64,000 bases of DNA from Geobacter sp. UBA5730 (GCA_002419465.1 DIGE01000012.1:165201-229200); one strand, 5' to 3'; numbered from the stretch's first letter, positions 48,407 through 57,299 are shown. The notes: a model not told the origin generated them from the sequence alone. Numbers and translations: made by a program.

Positions 48407-49844
48407 ACGCACGATTATTGATGAGCTGATCCTTGCAGCGGTGCTCCTCAGCATTGTGGTCTGCGGTCTGTGGGCGGCGGGCCACGCCTTGCTGTACAAA
48501 CGCGATCCACGTTCGGCGCTGGTCTGGGTGATCTTGAGTCTCACGGTGCCGATCCTTGGCGCCCTGTCCTACTGGATGCTGGGGATCAACCGGATCACCC
48601 GGCGGGCCTTGCGTTGGCGGCAACGTGGGCAAACCCTGGGGCTTGATCAGCGGATCGGATTCCGGCCCGATCGTTCGGCCCCGCTGCCTGAGATTTTCGA
48701 GCATCTGCGGGATCTGGTGGTGTTAGGCGACCGGGTGGCCCGCAACCGCCTGCAGGCAGGTAACCGGATCGAGCTGCTGGAAAACGGTGAACAGGCCTAC
48801 CCAGCCATGTTGGCCGCCATTGAGCAGGCCCGCGAGACCATCAACCTGAGCAGTTACATCTTTGACGGCGACGGGGCAGGGCTGTCGTTTGTAGCCGCCC
48901 TGGCCAAAGCCGCGCAGCGCGGGGTGGCGGTGCGGGTGATCGTGGATGCCCTGGGTGAGCGTTACAGCAAGGTTGCAGCGCGGGCAGCACTGGAAGGCAG
49001 CGGGGTCGACATCCGGCTGTACCTGCCGCTCTCCCGGGGACCGTTCATCAATCTGCGCAATCACCGCAAGCTGCTGATCGTCGACGGCCTGGTGGCCTTC
49101 AGCGGCGGCATGAACATTCGCAGCCGCCACTGCGTCGAGCTGGCCGAGCCGGATCAGGCAACCATTGACCTGCATTTTCGGGTGCAGGGGCCGGTGATTG
49201 CCGATCTGCAGCGGACCTTTCTGGAAGACTGGTGGTTTGTTTCCGGCGAGCTGCTGGATGCGCCCTGTTTCTTCCCGGCGTTGCACGCTTGCGATACGGC
49301 AGTGGTGCGAGCCATCGCCGATGGGCCGGATCGTGAGTTCCGCAAGCTGGAGTGGATTGTGATGGGAGCCCTTTCGTCAGCCCGCAAGCGGGTGCGGATC
49401 ATGACCCCGTACTTCATACCCGACCGGCCGATGATCATCGCCCTGACCACCGCTGCCCTGCGGGGGGTCAAGATCAGCCTGCTGCTGCCGGGGCAGAATA
49501 ATCTGCCGTTTGTGGCCTGGGCCAGCCGGGCATCCTACTGGGAACTGCTCAAAAACGGCATCAAAATCTATGAACAGCAGCCCCCCTTTGTCCACACCAA
49601 GCTGTTTCAGGTGGACGACTGCTGGACCCTGATCGGCTCGGCCAACCTTGATACCCGTAGCCTGCGGCTCAACTTCGAGCTGAACATGAGTGTCTACGAC
49701 CTGTCGTTTGCCGCGACCATCAGCCGCTACTTCGATCGTGCGCTGGGCCGTTCCCGGGCCATCGCCCTGGCCCAGATCGATGGGCGGCCGTTGCCGGTAC
49801 GCCTGCGGGATGGTGCAGCCCGGCTGTTTTCTCCCTACCTTTAG
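48390..49844 (+). CDS. cls: Cardiolipin synthase (phospholipase D family)
   Basis: A 484-residue membrane enzyme. Two N-terminal helices (about 10-30, 42-62) precede the two HKD motifs, HRKLLIVDG and HTKLFQVDDCWTLIGSANLDTRSLR. It joins two phosphatidylglycerols to form cardiolipin. The ATG lies within the Rieske gene. Confidence 0.92.
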   Translation: MSIWFERTIIDELILAAVLLSIVVCGLWAAGHALLYKRDPRSALVWVILSLTVPILGALSYWMLGINRITRRALRWRQRGQTLGLDQRIGFRPDRSAPLPEIFEHLRDLVVLGDRVARNRLQAGNRIELLENGEQAYPAMLAAIEQARETINLSSYIFDGDGAGLSFVAALAKAAQRGVAVRVIVDALGERYSKVAARAALEGSGVDIRLYLPLSRGPFINLRNHRKLLIVDGLVAFSGGMNIRSRHCVELAEPDQATIDLHFRVQGPVIADLQRTFLEDWWFVSGELLDAPCFFPALHACDTAVVRAIADGPDREFRKLEWIVMGALSSARKRVRIMTPYFIPDRPMIIALTTAALRGVKISLLLPGQNNLPFVAWASRASYWELLKNGIKIYEQQPPFVHTKLFQVDDCWTLIGSANLDTRSLRLNFELNMSVYDLSFAATISRYFDRALGRSRAIALAQIDGRPLPVRLRDGAARLFSPYL

Positions 49845-49873
49845 AAAAAGACCAAAAGACTCTTTTTATCCTC

Positions 49874-49902
49874 TTGACACGCTCACCATTGGCTGGTAAA
49901 AA
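49874..49902 (+). promoter_or_regulatory. Sigma-70 promoter of the peroxiredoxin gene
   Basis: TTGACA (49874-49879), a 17-base spacer and TAAAAA (49897-49902), about 45 bases before the ATG and preceded by a modest A/T-flanked dyad at 49852-49870. Confidence 0.65.
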
Positions 49903-49947
49903 ATAAACAGCATTCGTTCATCTCATCTTTCCATAAAGGAGCACACT

Positions 49948-50544
49948 ATGAGCAGTTGCACCCTGGTTACCAAGCCCGCCCCCGACTTCACCGCCGATGT
50001 TGTCATGCCTGACAATTCGTTCGCCCAGGTCAGCCTGTCCAGCTACCAGGGCAAATACGTCTACCTGTTGTTTTACCCGCTGGATTTTACCTTTGTCTGC
50101 CCTTCCGAGATTCTGGCCTTTAATAAGAAGCTGGATGAGTTCAAGAAGCGCAACTGCGAACTGCTTTCCATCTCGATCGACTCCAAGTTTACCCACCTGG
50201 CTTGGAAAAATACCAAGGTGGAAGACGGTGGTATCGGCCAGATCCAGTTCCCGATGGTGGCAGATCTCAACAAACAGATCAGCCGCGATTACGGGATTCT
50301 GTTGGATGAGGTGGTCGCCCTGCGCGGCCTCTTCCTGATCGACCCCAAAGGGGTGGTGCGGCACTGTGTCATCAACGATCTGCCGCTGGGCCGCAGTGTT
50401 GATGAGGCCCTGCGGATGCTGGATGCCCTCCAGTTTACCGACACCCATGGCGACGTCTGTCCGGCCAACTGGAAACAGGGTGACGAGGCGATGAAGCCCA
50501 CCGCTGCAGGGGTGGCATCCTACCTGGCCAAGCACGGCAAGTAG
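49948..50544 (+). CDS. 2-Cys peroxiredoxin (AhpC/TSA)
   Basis: A 198-residue peroxidase. The peroxidatic C51 lies in FYPLDFTFVCPSEI and the resolving C171 in DVCPANWKQG. It reduces H2O2 and organic peroxides using thioredoxin or AhpF-like donors, none of which is adjacent. AAGGAG precedes the ATG, and a terminator follows. Confidence 0.95.
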   Translation: MSSCTLVTKPAPDFTADVVMPDNSFAQVSLSSYQGKYVYLLFYPLDFTFVCPSEILAFNKKLDEFKKRNCELLSISIDSKFTHLAWKNTKVEDGGIGQIQFPMVADLNKQISRDYGILLDEVVALRGLFLIDPKGVVRHCVINDLPLGRSVDEALRMLDALQFTDTHGDVCPANWKQGDEAMKPTAAGVASYLAKHGK

Positions 50545-50578
50545 CCGTTTGCCTGGTACCAGGCGGTATAACGTACTT

Positions 50579-50614
50579 AAAGCGGCGTAACCAGTCAGGT
50601 TGCGCCGCTTTTTT
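50579..50614 (+). terminator. Terminator after the peroxiredoxin gene
   Basis: Stem gcggcgtaacc / ggttgcgccgc with a small loop, followed by TTTTTT. A 14-base palindrome (GCCTGGTACCAGGC, 50551-50564) lies just before it. Confidence 0.9.
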
Positions 50615-50704
50615 ATGTCGCTGTCCCGCTTGCGCACCCGCTCAAGCTGTGGTACACACACCAGCATAAGCTACAGCATGAAAAGCTATTCCAAAGGAGA
50701 TGCC

Positions 50705-51094
50705 ATGAAACGAGTGCTTTGTGCCATCGCGCTGCTACTGCTGGTTACCACGCAGTTGCATGCCGCCGAGGAACAACAGCCGGAAAACATCGCCGGCAAG
50801 ATGGCGATCAAGTTCGGGCGCGGGGTCACCAACATTGCGACCTCGGTAGTGGAAATACCCAAGCAGACCGTTCTGATGGGCCGCGAGATGGGTGGGGTGG
50901 GCTATCTGGTGGGGCCGTTCAGCGGGATTTTGATGACCGGGTACCGTGCCATCATTGGTGTGGCCGAGACAGTCTTCTTTTTGGTGCCTGCACCGGGTTA
51001 TTATGATCCGATGATTGACCCTGCATTCGTCTGGGCCGGTTGGGAACCCAAGCGCCAGCAATCGGTGGCAGAGACGCCGTTGCCGCAACCCTGA
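50705..51094 (+). CDS. TIGR04073-like exosortase-associated exported protein
   Basis: A 129-residue protein with a signal peptide (MKRVLCAIALLLLVTTQLHA). The body RGVTNIATSVVEIPKQTVLMG and GPFSGILMTGYRAIIGVAETVFF resembles the TIGR04073 family found next to exosortase systems. Its molecular role is unknown. AAAGGAG precedes the ATG. Exosortase itself is not in the window, but an exopolysaccharide cluster follows after 0.7 kb. Confidence 0.7.
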   Translation: MKRVLCAIALLLLVTTQLHAAEEQQPENIAGKMAIKFGRGVTNIATSVVEIPKQTVLMGREMGGVGYLVGPFSGILMTGYRAIIGVAETVFFLVPAPGYYDPMIDPAFVWAGWEPKRQQSVAETPLPQP

Positions 51095-51117
51095 TCAGGG
51101 AGCTCGATCAAACACTG

Positions 51118-51153
51118 AAAAAAGGCCGCATCCCGAAGGAAGCGGCCTTTTTT
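51118..51153. terminator. Bidirectional terminator
   Basis: The 12-base arms aaaaaaggccgc / gcggcctttttt lie between the two converging small genes. Confidence 0.9.
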
Positions 51154-51174
51154 GTGTTGCGCTGAAAAGTAAAA

Positions 51175-51387
51175 TTACTTGGCAGCAGGAGCAGCAGGAG
51201 CAGCGGCTTCAGCAGCAGGCTTGGCAGCGGCTTTCTTAACGGCTTTCTTCTTAGCCACTTTCTTCTTGGCAGGAGCCTTCTCAACAGTAGCAGCGGCAGC
51301 AGGATCAGCAGCCTTAGGTGCCTCGGTGGCGAAAGCGAAGCTGGCGAAAGCAACAGTGGCGATCAGGGAAACGATGATCTTTTTCAT
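51175..51387 (-). CDS. Small exported Ala/Lys-rich protein
   Basis: A 70-residue protein with a signal peptide (MKKIIVSLIATVAFASFAFA). The mature part is almost only Ala, Lys, Pro and Glu (EKAPAKKKVAKKKAVKKAAAKPAAE), resembling histone H1-like tails or the Lys-rich small secreted proteins of Geobacter. It has AGGAGG before the ATG and a terminator after the stop, which supports a real gene. Function unknown. Confidence 0.65.
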   Translation of the reverse strand: MKKIIVSLIATVAFASFAFATEAPKAADPAAAATVEKAPAKKKVAKKKAVKKAAAKPAAEAAAPAAPAAK

Positions 51388-51614
51388 GGGTACATCCTCC
51401 TAAGAAATTTGGTATTTGTCTATTAGCAGGGAGTGTGCCAAGCAGTGTTTATTTTGTAACATGCTGTAATCATGATGAGAGGTCTGGAATATCTGTGTGC
51501 TGGATTCGTTGTTATGATGCAGATCAGCTACCGGGTACCGCAAAACAGGTAAGGCTGTTTTATCTTTTGTTTGTTTGCGGTGTTTTGCTTGATAGTGAGG
51601 CAAAATTGTCAATC

Positions 51615-51732
51615 AACCGCCGAGAACGGCGGATACACGCCGATTAAAATCAAACACCTGCTATTAGAGGTAGACTAAACCTTTTGTTCCTGCTTTTGCC
51701 TTCTCTGCGTTGATCGGCGTACATCGGCGGTT
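51615..51732. repeat. Inverted-repeat element in the intergenic region
   Basis: The left arm AACCGCCG...ATACACGCCGAT (51615-51644) is matched by the inverted right arm ATCGGCGTACATCGGCGGTT (51713-51732), with a 10-base internal palindrome only on the left. It resembles MITE-like extragenic elements. The gap 51388-51751 shows no coding capacity; the part at 51400-51600 has no feature I can support. Confidence 0.5.
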
Positions 51733-51751
51733 CCATCTCATTTTGACTTAT

Positions 51752-53119
51752 CTAACTTGCACCTCTGCCCAAGGTCACCACCCACAGGGTCTGGCACAGA
51801 ATCTTGATATCCAGCCAGATACTCCAGTTCTCCACATAGCGGATATCCAGCCGGGCCACCTCGTCAAAATCCTGGATCTGGTTACGGCCGCTGACCTGCC
51901 ACAAGCCGGTAATTCCCGGACGGATACTGATCCGTTTGTGATGCCAATCCTCGTAGTTGACAACCTCATCAGGAGTAGGGGGGCGGGTTCCCACCAGGCT
52001 CATCTCCCCTTTCAGCACGTTCCAGAACTGCGGGAACTCATCGATGCTGGTCTTGCGGATAAAGCGGCCCACCCTGGTCACCCGCGGGTCATCCTTGATC
52101 TTGAACATCTGGCCCTGCATCTCATTGTGCGCAATCAACCCCTGCTTGCGCTGCTCGGCATCCACCACCATCGAGCGCAGTTTCCAGCAGCGGAACGGCC
52201 GCCCCTGCTCACCCAGCCGCAGCTGTCCGAAAAAGATCGGGCCGGGCGATTCGAGTTTGATGGCCAGCCCTACCAGGGGCAGCATCAGCCCCAGCAGTAA
52301 AAGCCCAATAAGAGCCCCGGCGATGTCCAGACAGCGCTTGGCCAGAAGCTGCGAAGCGCTGAACGCCTTGGAATAAAAGGTCAGCATCGGCAGGGTGTCG
52401 TGAAACAGGGAGATCTCCTGGCGGTGGGCAGGAAAGTCAACCAGATCAAGCACCATCCGCGAGGTGACCCCCAGCCGGTCCAGACGGGTTACGTACTGCT
52501 CAATCCGGTTCATGGACGAAGCAGGCAGGCAGAATACCACCTCGTCGACAGGGTTTTGTTTGCAGAACTGCACAACAGCATCAAGGTTATCAGGGTTGGT
52601 GAGTGTACCCAGCAGGCGTAGTCCCCAGAATTCGTGCTGCATGAGCAGGCTGCGCATCTCCTGTGCCTTGCTGCCGTTGCCTACCAGAAGAATGTTGCGT
52701 GTATTCAGCCCTCTGCGCCGAATGGCAGCAAGTATCCAGCGTACCAGCAGCTTGGCGGTGACAATGCCGCTGCAGGCAAGCGCCATAAACCAGATGAACA
52801 GCATACGGCTGAAGGTGTGGGGATCAAGGATAAAGATAGCTGCTGCGGAGACACAGCCTGCGACGGTGTACGCCTTGATCAGACTCAGTAGAAGCGACCA
52901 GGTGGTGCGTGTGCGTAGTGACGCATATAGCTGGCTGACATACAGTGCTACAAACCAAGTCGGCATGATCAGCATTAAAAACCAGAAATAATCGTTCAGT
53001 TCACGGTTTACGAGGTAGGGCCGACGCAGGTAAAAGGCCGTGAGAAAACTGCCAAAAACGATCAGCAGATCAAGGGCTATGGCAATTGTGGTGAGCAGGC
53101 GGGCCTGTTGTTTCAGCAT
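51752..53119 (-). CDS. Undecaprenyl-phosphate sugar phosphotransferase (WcaJ/WbaP type)
   Basis: A 455-residue membrane enzyme that transfers a hexose-1-phosphate to undecaprenyl phosphate to start exopolysaccharide assembly. Four N-terminal helices and a CoA-binding-like domain (ILLVGNGSKAQEMRSLL) precede the transferase core (LESPGPIFFGQLRLGEQGRPF, RKTSIDEFPQFWNVLKGEMSLVGTRPP). It is the last gene of the cluster. Confidence 0.92.
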   Translation of the reverse strand: MLKQQARLLTTIAIALDLLIVFGSFLTAFYLRRPYLVNRELNDYFWFLMLIMPTWFVALYVSQLYASLRTRTTWSLLLSLIKAYTVAGCVSAAAIFILDPHTFSRMLFIWFMALACSGIVTAKLLVRWILAAIRRRGLNTRNILLVGNGSKAQEMRSLLMQHEFWGLRLLGTLTNPDNLDAVVQFCKQNPVDEVVFCLPASSMNRIEQYVTRLDRLGVTSRMVLDLVDFPAHRQEISLFHDTLPMLTFYSKAFSASQLLAKRCLDIAGALIGLLLLGLMLPLVGLAIKLESPGPIFFGQLRLGEQGRPFRCWKLRSMVVDAEQRKQGLIAHNEMQGQMFKIKDDPRVTRVGRFIRKTSIDEFPQFWNVLKGEMSLVGTRPPTPDEVVNYEDWHHKRISIRPGITGLWQVSGRNQIQDFDEVARLDIRYVENWSIWLDIKILCQTLWVVTLGRGAS

Positions 53120-53171
53120 GGAGGCAACTGTAGCAGAATAGTTCTAGTATACAAGCAGTCAACCTATGATG

Positions 53172-54539
53172 TTAGCTGGCCGCATCAATCAGACCCAGCA
53201 GTTCCTCTGTTTTTAGCTGCATCAGTGCCGTATCTCCGCGAGATTCGACATTCAGGCGCAGCACCGGCTCAGTGTTCGAGCAACGCAGGTTGAAACGCCA
53301 GCCATCAAACTCCAGTGAGAGCCCATCGGTACGATCAATCTGTAGCGCCTGCGGGGCATAGGTTTCCTCAATGCGTGCAATGGCAGCTTTGGGATCAGAC
53401 AACACGCGGTTGATCTCGCCGCTGGCAGGGAAGGCGCCAATCCGCTCGGTAACCAGTTGTGAGAGCGGCTTGCCGGTCCGCCCCATGATCTCCAGCACCA
53501 GCAGCCAGGGGATCATGCCGCTGTCGCAATAAGCGAAGTCACGAAAATAGTGATGAGCACTCATCTCGCCGCCGTAGGTTGCATCCTCGGCCCGCATCCG
53601 TTCCTTGATGAAGGCGTGGCCGGTCTTGCTCATGATTGCCGTGCCACCGGCCTGTGCAACCATATCGATGGTGTTCCAAGTCAGACGCGGGTCATGGATG
53701 ATCTTGCTGCCGGGGTGATGTGCTAAGAGCGCGGTGGCCAGCAGGCCCACGATGTAGTAGCCTTCTATGAACTCACCGCGTTCGTCGAAGAAAAAGCAGC
53801 GATCAAAATCACCGTCCCAGGCGATGCCCACATCGGCCCGATGGGTACGTACCGCCTCAGCGGTTGTCGCACGGTTTTCCGGCAACAGCGGGTTGGGAAT
53901 ACCGTTGGGGAAGCTGCCATCCGGCTGGTGATGCACCTTGATGAACTCAAACGGCAGGTGCTGTTTCAGCAGGTCAATCACCGGCCCGGCACAGCCATTG
54001 CCGGCATTCACCACCACCTTCAGCTTGGGTAGGGCCTTGAGATCAACGTAATCCAGCAGGTGTTCGATATAGGCGGCCTTGCTCTCCAAGGGGTGCAGTG
54101 TGCCGCGTTGCGCCGAGCTTAAAAACGCTCCCTGCGCTGCCCGGTCACGGATGGCAAACAGCCCGCTGTCGCCGCTGATTGGTTTCGACTGCTCCCGCAC
54201 CAGCTTCATGCCGTTGTAATCCAGCGGGTTATGGCTGGCGGTGACCATGATTCCGCCGTCCAGCTGGTGATGAAAGGTAGCAAAATAGATCTCTTCCGTA
54301 CCGCACAGCCCGATATCCACCACGTCGCTGCCGCCATCCAGGAGCCCGTCAGCCAGCGACCGACAGAAGGCCTCACTGGTCAGACGCACGTCACGCCCCA
54401 CAGCCACCCGTTTGGGTTGCAGCAGCTCTGCATAGGCTCGACCAATCCGGTAGCACAGCTCCTCGTTCATCTCGTCAGGAATTCGGCCACGAATGTCATA
54501 GGCCTTGAAGGCGGTCATTTGTCCGTTGTTAGTGGTCAT
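53172..54539 (-). CDS. Phosphomannomutase/phosphoglucomutase
   Basis: A 455-residue enzyme with the phosphoserine loop MVTASHNPLDYNGMK, the metal loop WDGDFDRCFFFD and a C-terminal SNTEPVLRLNVES. It converts mannose-6-P to mannose-1-P for the adjacent manC. The ATG at 54539 is preferred: AAGGGAG is 6 bases upstream, while the first ATG at 54545 abuts it. Confidence 0.93.
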   Translation of the reverse strand: MTTNNGQMTAFKAYDIRGRIPDEMNEELCYRIGRAYAELLQPKRVAVGRDVRLTSEAFCRSLADGLLDGGSDVVDIGLCGTEEIYFATFHHQLDGGIMVTASHNPLDYNGMKLVREQSKPISGDSGLFAIRDRAAQGAFLSSAQRGTLHPLESKAAYIEHLLDYVDLKALPKLKVVVNAGNGCAGPVIDLLKQHLPFEFIKVHHQPDGSFPNGIPNPLLPENRATTAEAVRTHRADVGIAWDGDFDRCFFFDERGEFIEGYYIVGLLATALLAHHPGSKIIHDPRLTWNTIDMVAQAGGTAIMSKTGHAFIKERMRAEDATYGGEMSAHHYFRDFAYCDSGMIPWLLVLEIMGRTGKPLSQLVTERIGAFPASGEINRVLSDPKAAIARIEETYAPQALQIDRTDGLSLEFDGWRFNLRCSNTEPVLRLNVESRGDTALMQLKTEELLGLIDAAS

Positions 54540-54607
54540 TAGCATCTCCCTTAAGCAGTGAGGCGTAAGGTGTAATAGGTAAAATGTAAAATCTGAGACC
54601 GGTAAAA

Positions 54608-54698
54608 CCTATCACCAATCACCTATTACTCATCACCTCTTACCAATTACCTCTCACTTATTACCTATTACTTATTACTTATTACAGATTACCTATCA
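54608..54698. repeat. Heptanucleotide tandem array, 13 units
   Basis: Thirteen degenerate 7-base units with consensus CCTATTA (for example CCTATCA, CCAATCA, CTTATTA, CCTCTTA) fill most of the gap between manC and the mutase gene. The flank 54546-54600 has similar A/T-rich composition. Confidence 0.85.
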
Positions 54699-54705
54699 CG
54701 GCCTT

Positions 54706-56157
54706 TCAACACCTGCCGTAGTGGTCCTCAAACCTGACAATATCATCCTCACCCAGATAGCTGCCTGACTGCACCTCAATCAGCTCCAGATCGATCTTGC
54801 CCGGGTTTTCCAGTCGGTGGGTCACTCCCAACGGGATATAGGTCGACTGGTTCTCGCTCAGCATCAGCACCTCATCCCCTTTGGTGATCCTGGCGGTGCC
54901 CTTCACCACAATCCAGTGTTCGGCACGGTGATGGTGCATCTGCTGCGACAACGTGCCACCCGGTTTGACCGTAATCCGCTTAACCTGAAAGCGGTCCGAG
55001 CGATCGATGGCCTCGTAATTACCCCACGGTCGGTAAACCTTGCGATGGGCCAAGGCTTCATCACGATTGGCCCGCTTCAGCAACGCCACAATCTCCTTCA
55101 CCTCCTGGCAACGTTCCTTCTTCGTAACCAGCACGGCATCGGCGGTATTTACCACAATCAGATCATCCATGCCGATCACCGCCAGCAGTCGTCCGTCCTC
55201 GGTATGCAGATAAGAATTGTCAACATCATGCAGCAGTACGTCGCCGTTGGTAACATTGCACCTGGCATCCTTCGGGCAAACCTCCCACAGGGCCGACCAT
55301 GAACCGACATCACTCCAACCGGCATCCAGCGGAATGACCGCCGCCGCATCCGTCTTTTCCATCACCGCATAGTCGATCGAATCCGCAGGGCAGCGTGCAA
55401 AGGACTCAGCGTCAAGTCGCACAAAGTCAAGGTCACTCTGGGCTTTTTCCAGCGATTCCTGACTGGCTGCCAGCATGGCTGGTGCAAAACGTTGCAGCTC
55501 CTCCAGATAGCGCGATGCCTTGAACATGAACATGCCGCTGTTCCAGTAATAGTCGCCTGACTGAAGGTAGCCCTCGGCAGTGGCCCGGTCCGGTTTTTCG
55601 ACAAAACAATCAACATGATAAGCAGTAATTGGTAATATGTGATCGGTTCTTTGCTCTTTACTCCCTACGCATAACTCTTTACCTGCTTTAATATACCCAT
55701 ACCCGGTCTCCGCTGCGGTCGGCAGCACGCCAAAGGTGATCAGGCTGCCGGCAAGCGCCAGCGGATAGGCAGCGCTCACTGCGGCACACAGGGCCTGCGG
55801 GTTACCTATGACATGGTCTGCCGGTAGTACCAGCAGCACCGGGTCATCGCCGTTCATTCGCGCCTGCAGCGCCGCCACGGCAACTGCCGGGGCGGTATTG
55901 CGCCCAACCGGCTCCAGGATGATCGCCTGGGCGGTCTGGTTAATATCCGCCAACTGTTGCGCCACCATAAAACGGTGCTGGTCGTTGCTGACCACCAGCG
56001 GCGCGCTCAGCTCTGCAACCCCTTTCAGACGGTCCACCGTCTCCTGCAGCATGGTCAGGTTACCCACCAACGGCAGTAGCTGCTTGGGGTACAACTCACG
56101 GGAGAGGGGCCAGAGGCGGCTGCCTGAGCCGCCGGAAAGGACAACCGGAATGATCAT
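54706..56157 (-). CDS. manC: Mannose-1-phosphate guanylyltransferase / mannose-6-phosphate isomerase
   Basis: A 483-residue bifunctional enzyme. IIPVVLSGGSGSRLWPLSRELYPKQLLPL is the nucleotide-binding start and FVEKPDRATAEGYLQSGDYYWNSGMFMF the sugar site; the C-terminal cupin (GGTLSQQMHHHRAEHWIVVKGTA) is the isomerase part. About 21 codons (55619-55681) between YIKAGK and FVEKP are encoded by heptanucleotide repeats, an in-frame insertion. It supplies GDP-mannose. The mutase gene follows downstream. Confidence 0.95.
   Translation of the reverse strand: MIIPVVLSGGSGSRLWPLSRELYPKQLLPLVGNLTMLQETVDRLKGVAELSAPLVVSNDQHRFMVAQQLADINQTAQAIILEPVGRNTAPAVAVAALQARMNGDDPVLLVLPADHVIGNPQALCAAVSAAYPLALAGSLITFGVLPTAAETGYGYIKAGKELCVGSKEQRTDHILPITAYHVDCFVEKPDRATAEGYLQSGDYYWNSGMFMFKASRYLEELQRFAPAMLAASQESLEKAQSDLDFVRLDAESFARCPADSIDYAVMEKTDAAAVIPLDAGWSDVGSWSALWEVCPKDARCNVTNGDVLLHDVDNSYLHTEDGRLLAVIGMDDLIVVNTADAVLVTKKERCQEVKEIVALLKRANRDEALAHRKVYRPWGNYEAIDRSDRFQVKRITVKPGGTLSQQMHHHRAEHWIVVKGTARITKGDEVLMLSENQSTYIPLGVTHRLENPGKIDLELIEVQSGSYLGEDDIVRFEDHYGRC
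55619..55681 (-). repeat. Heptanucleotide array inside the manC coding sequence, 9 units
   Basis: Nine 7-base units (TAAAGAG, TTATGCG, TAGGGAG, TAAAGAG, CAAAGAA, CCGATCA, CATATTA, CCAATTA, CTGCTTA) total 63 bases, a multiple of three, so the reading frame is kept. Confidence 0.75.
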
Positions 56158-56174
56158 TTATTTGCTCCTGGATA

Positions 56175-57299
56175 TTATTGGGTGTGCGCAGCAATAGCAG
56201 CGCGGCAAAAAACAGAAAATTCATCCCTAAACCGGGCTGGGTTAAACCGCAGTGCATTTTCCCGGCAGTGCTCCGGCCTGAATTGCTGCTCCATAGATTC
56301 AAATTGACTGACAGCACCTTTAATCGCTGCAGTTGTTTGCTCGTAGAAAAACAACCCGGTTGGCTTCTCGGCAGGGGGGGCAATAATAGTCTCCAAAACG
56401 CCGCCTTTGCCAAACGCGATAACAGCTGTGCCACAGGCCTGGGCCTCAACCGGGGCAATACCAAAATCCTCCTCTGCTGCAAATACAAATGCCTTGGCCC
56501 CTTGGTAATGGTCTTTCAACACATCTGTCGGCTGCCAACCTAAAAAGGTAACGTTACTGCCGGCTACTCTTTTGCAGGCACGCTCTTCCGGCCCATCACC
56601 AATAACTATTAACTGTTTCTCCGGCATTTGCGTAAATGCTTCAACAATCAGGGGCATTTTTTTGTAGGGGACCATCCGTGAGGCAGTCAGATAGAAGTTT
56701 TCTTTTTTACCGCCAGAGTTAAAGTAGTCGGTGTCAACTGGGGGATAGAGTACCGTTGCCTCGCGGCCATAGGTTTTACGGATACGTTGTGCAATAAACT
56801 TGGAATTCGCAACAAACTGATCAACACCGTTGGCGGTACGGTAATCCCACAGCCGCATGTAATGAAGCATAGTACGGGCCAATAGGGATTTGACTCCCTT
56901 ATGCAACCCCGCCTCGGCAAGGTACTGATGCTGCAGATCCCAGGCATAGCGCATGGGGGAATGGCAATAGCAGATATGCAGCTGATTCGGGCCAGTCAAA
57001 GCTCCCTTAGCTACCGCGTGGGAGCTAGAAATAACCAAATCATAACCTGAAAGATCCAACTGCTCGATGGCAATTGGCATCAGGGGGAGATAATGGCGAT
57101 AGTAGCGTTTTGCTGCAGGTAGGTTTTGAATAAAGGTGGTTTTGACTTTTTTATTGTGTATGAAATCACGTTTGCCGTCAGGGATAAAATCAACAACAGA
57201 AAACAAGTCCGCTTCAGGATATATCTGAAACAGCTGCTCCAGTACCCTTTCGGCACCGGCATATGTTAGAAGCCAATCATGGACAATGGCTATTCGCAT
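56175..57299 (-). CDS. Glycosyltransferase family 4 (mannosyltransferase-like)
   Basis: A 374-residue GT-B enzyme. MRIAIVHDWLLTYAGAERVLEQL is the typical N-terminus, YYLTASRMVPYKKMPLIVEAF the second-domain start, and EDFGIAPVEAQACGTAVIAFGKGGVLETI the nucleotide-sugar EX7E region. The start at 57299 is used because family members begin MRIA. Proximity to manC suggests GDP-mannose as donor (inference). Confidence 0.9.
   Translation of the reverse strand: MRIAIVHDWLLTYAGAERVLEQLFQIYPEADLFSVVDFIPDGKRDFIHNKKVKTTFIQNLPAAKRYYRHYLPLMPIAIEQLDLSGYDLVISSSHAVAKGALTGPNQLHICYCHSPMRYAWDLQHQYLAEAGLHKGVKSLLARTMLHYMRLWDYRTANGVDQFVANSKFIAQRIRKTYGREATVLYPPVDTDYFNSGGKKENFYLTASRMVPYKKMPLIVEAFTQMPEKQLIVIGDGPEERACKRVAGSNVTFLGWQPTDVLKDHYQGAKAFVFAAEEDFGIAPVEAQACGTAVIAFGKGGVLETIIAPPAEKPTGLFFYEQTTAAIKGAVSQFESMEQQFRPEHCRENALRFNPARFRDEFSVFCRAAIAAHTQ

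Noticed and set aside
51490..51570. Possible riboswitch-like fold around CAGCTACCGGGTACCGC
   Set aside because: Resembles the tail of a GEMM element only superficially; the conserved core and pairing pattern are missing on both strands.
54546..54705. CRISPR array
   Set aside because: The repeats are seven bases long, contiguous and without spacers, so this is a simple tandem array.
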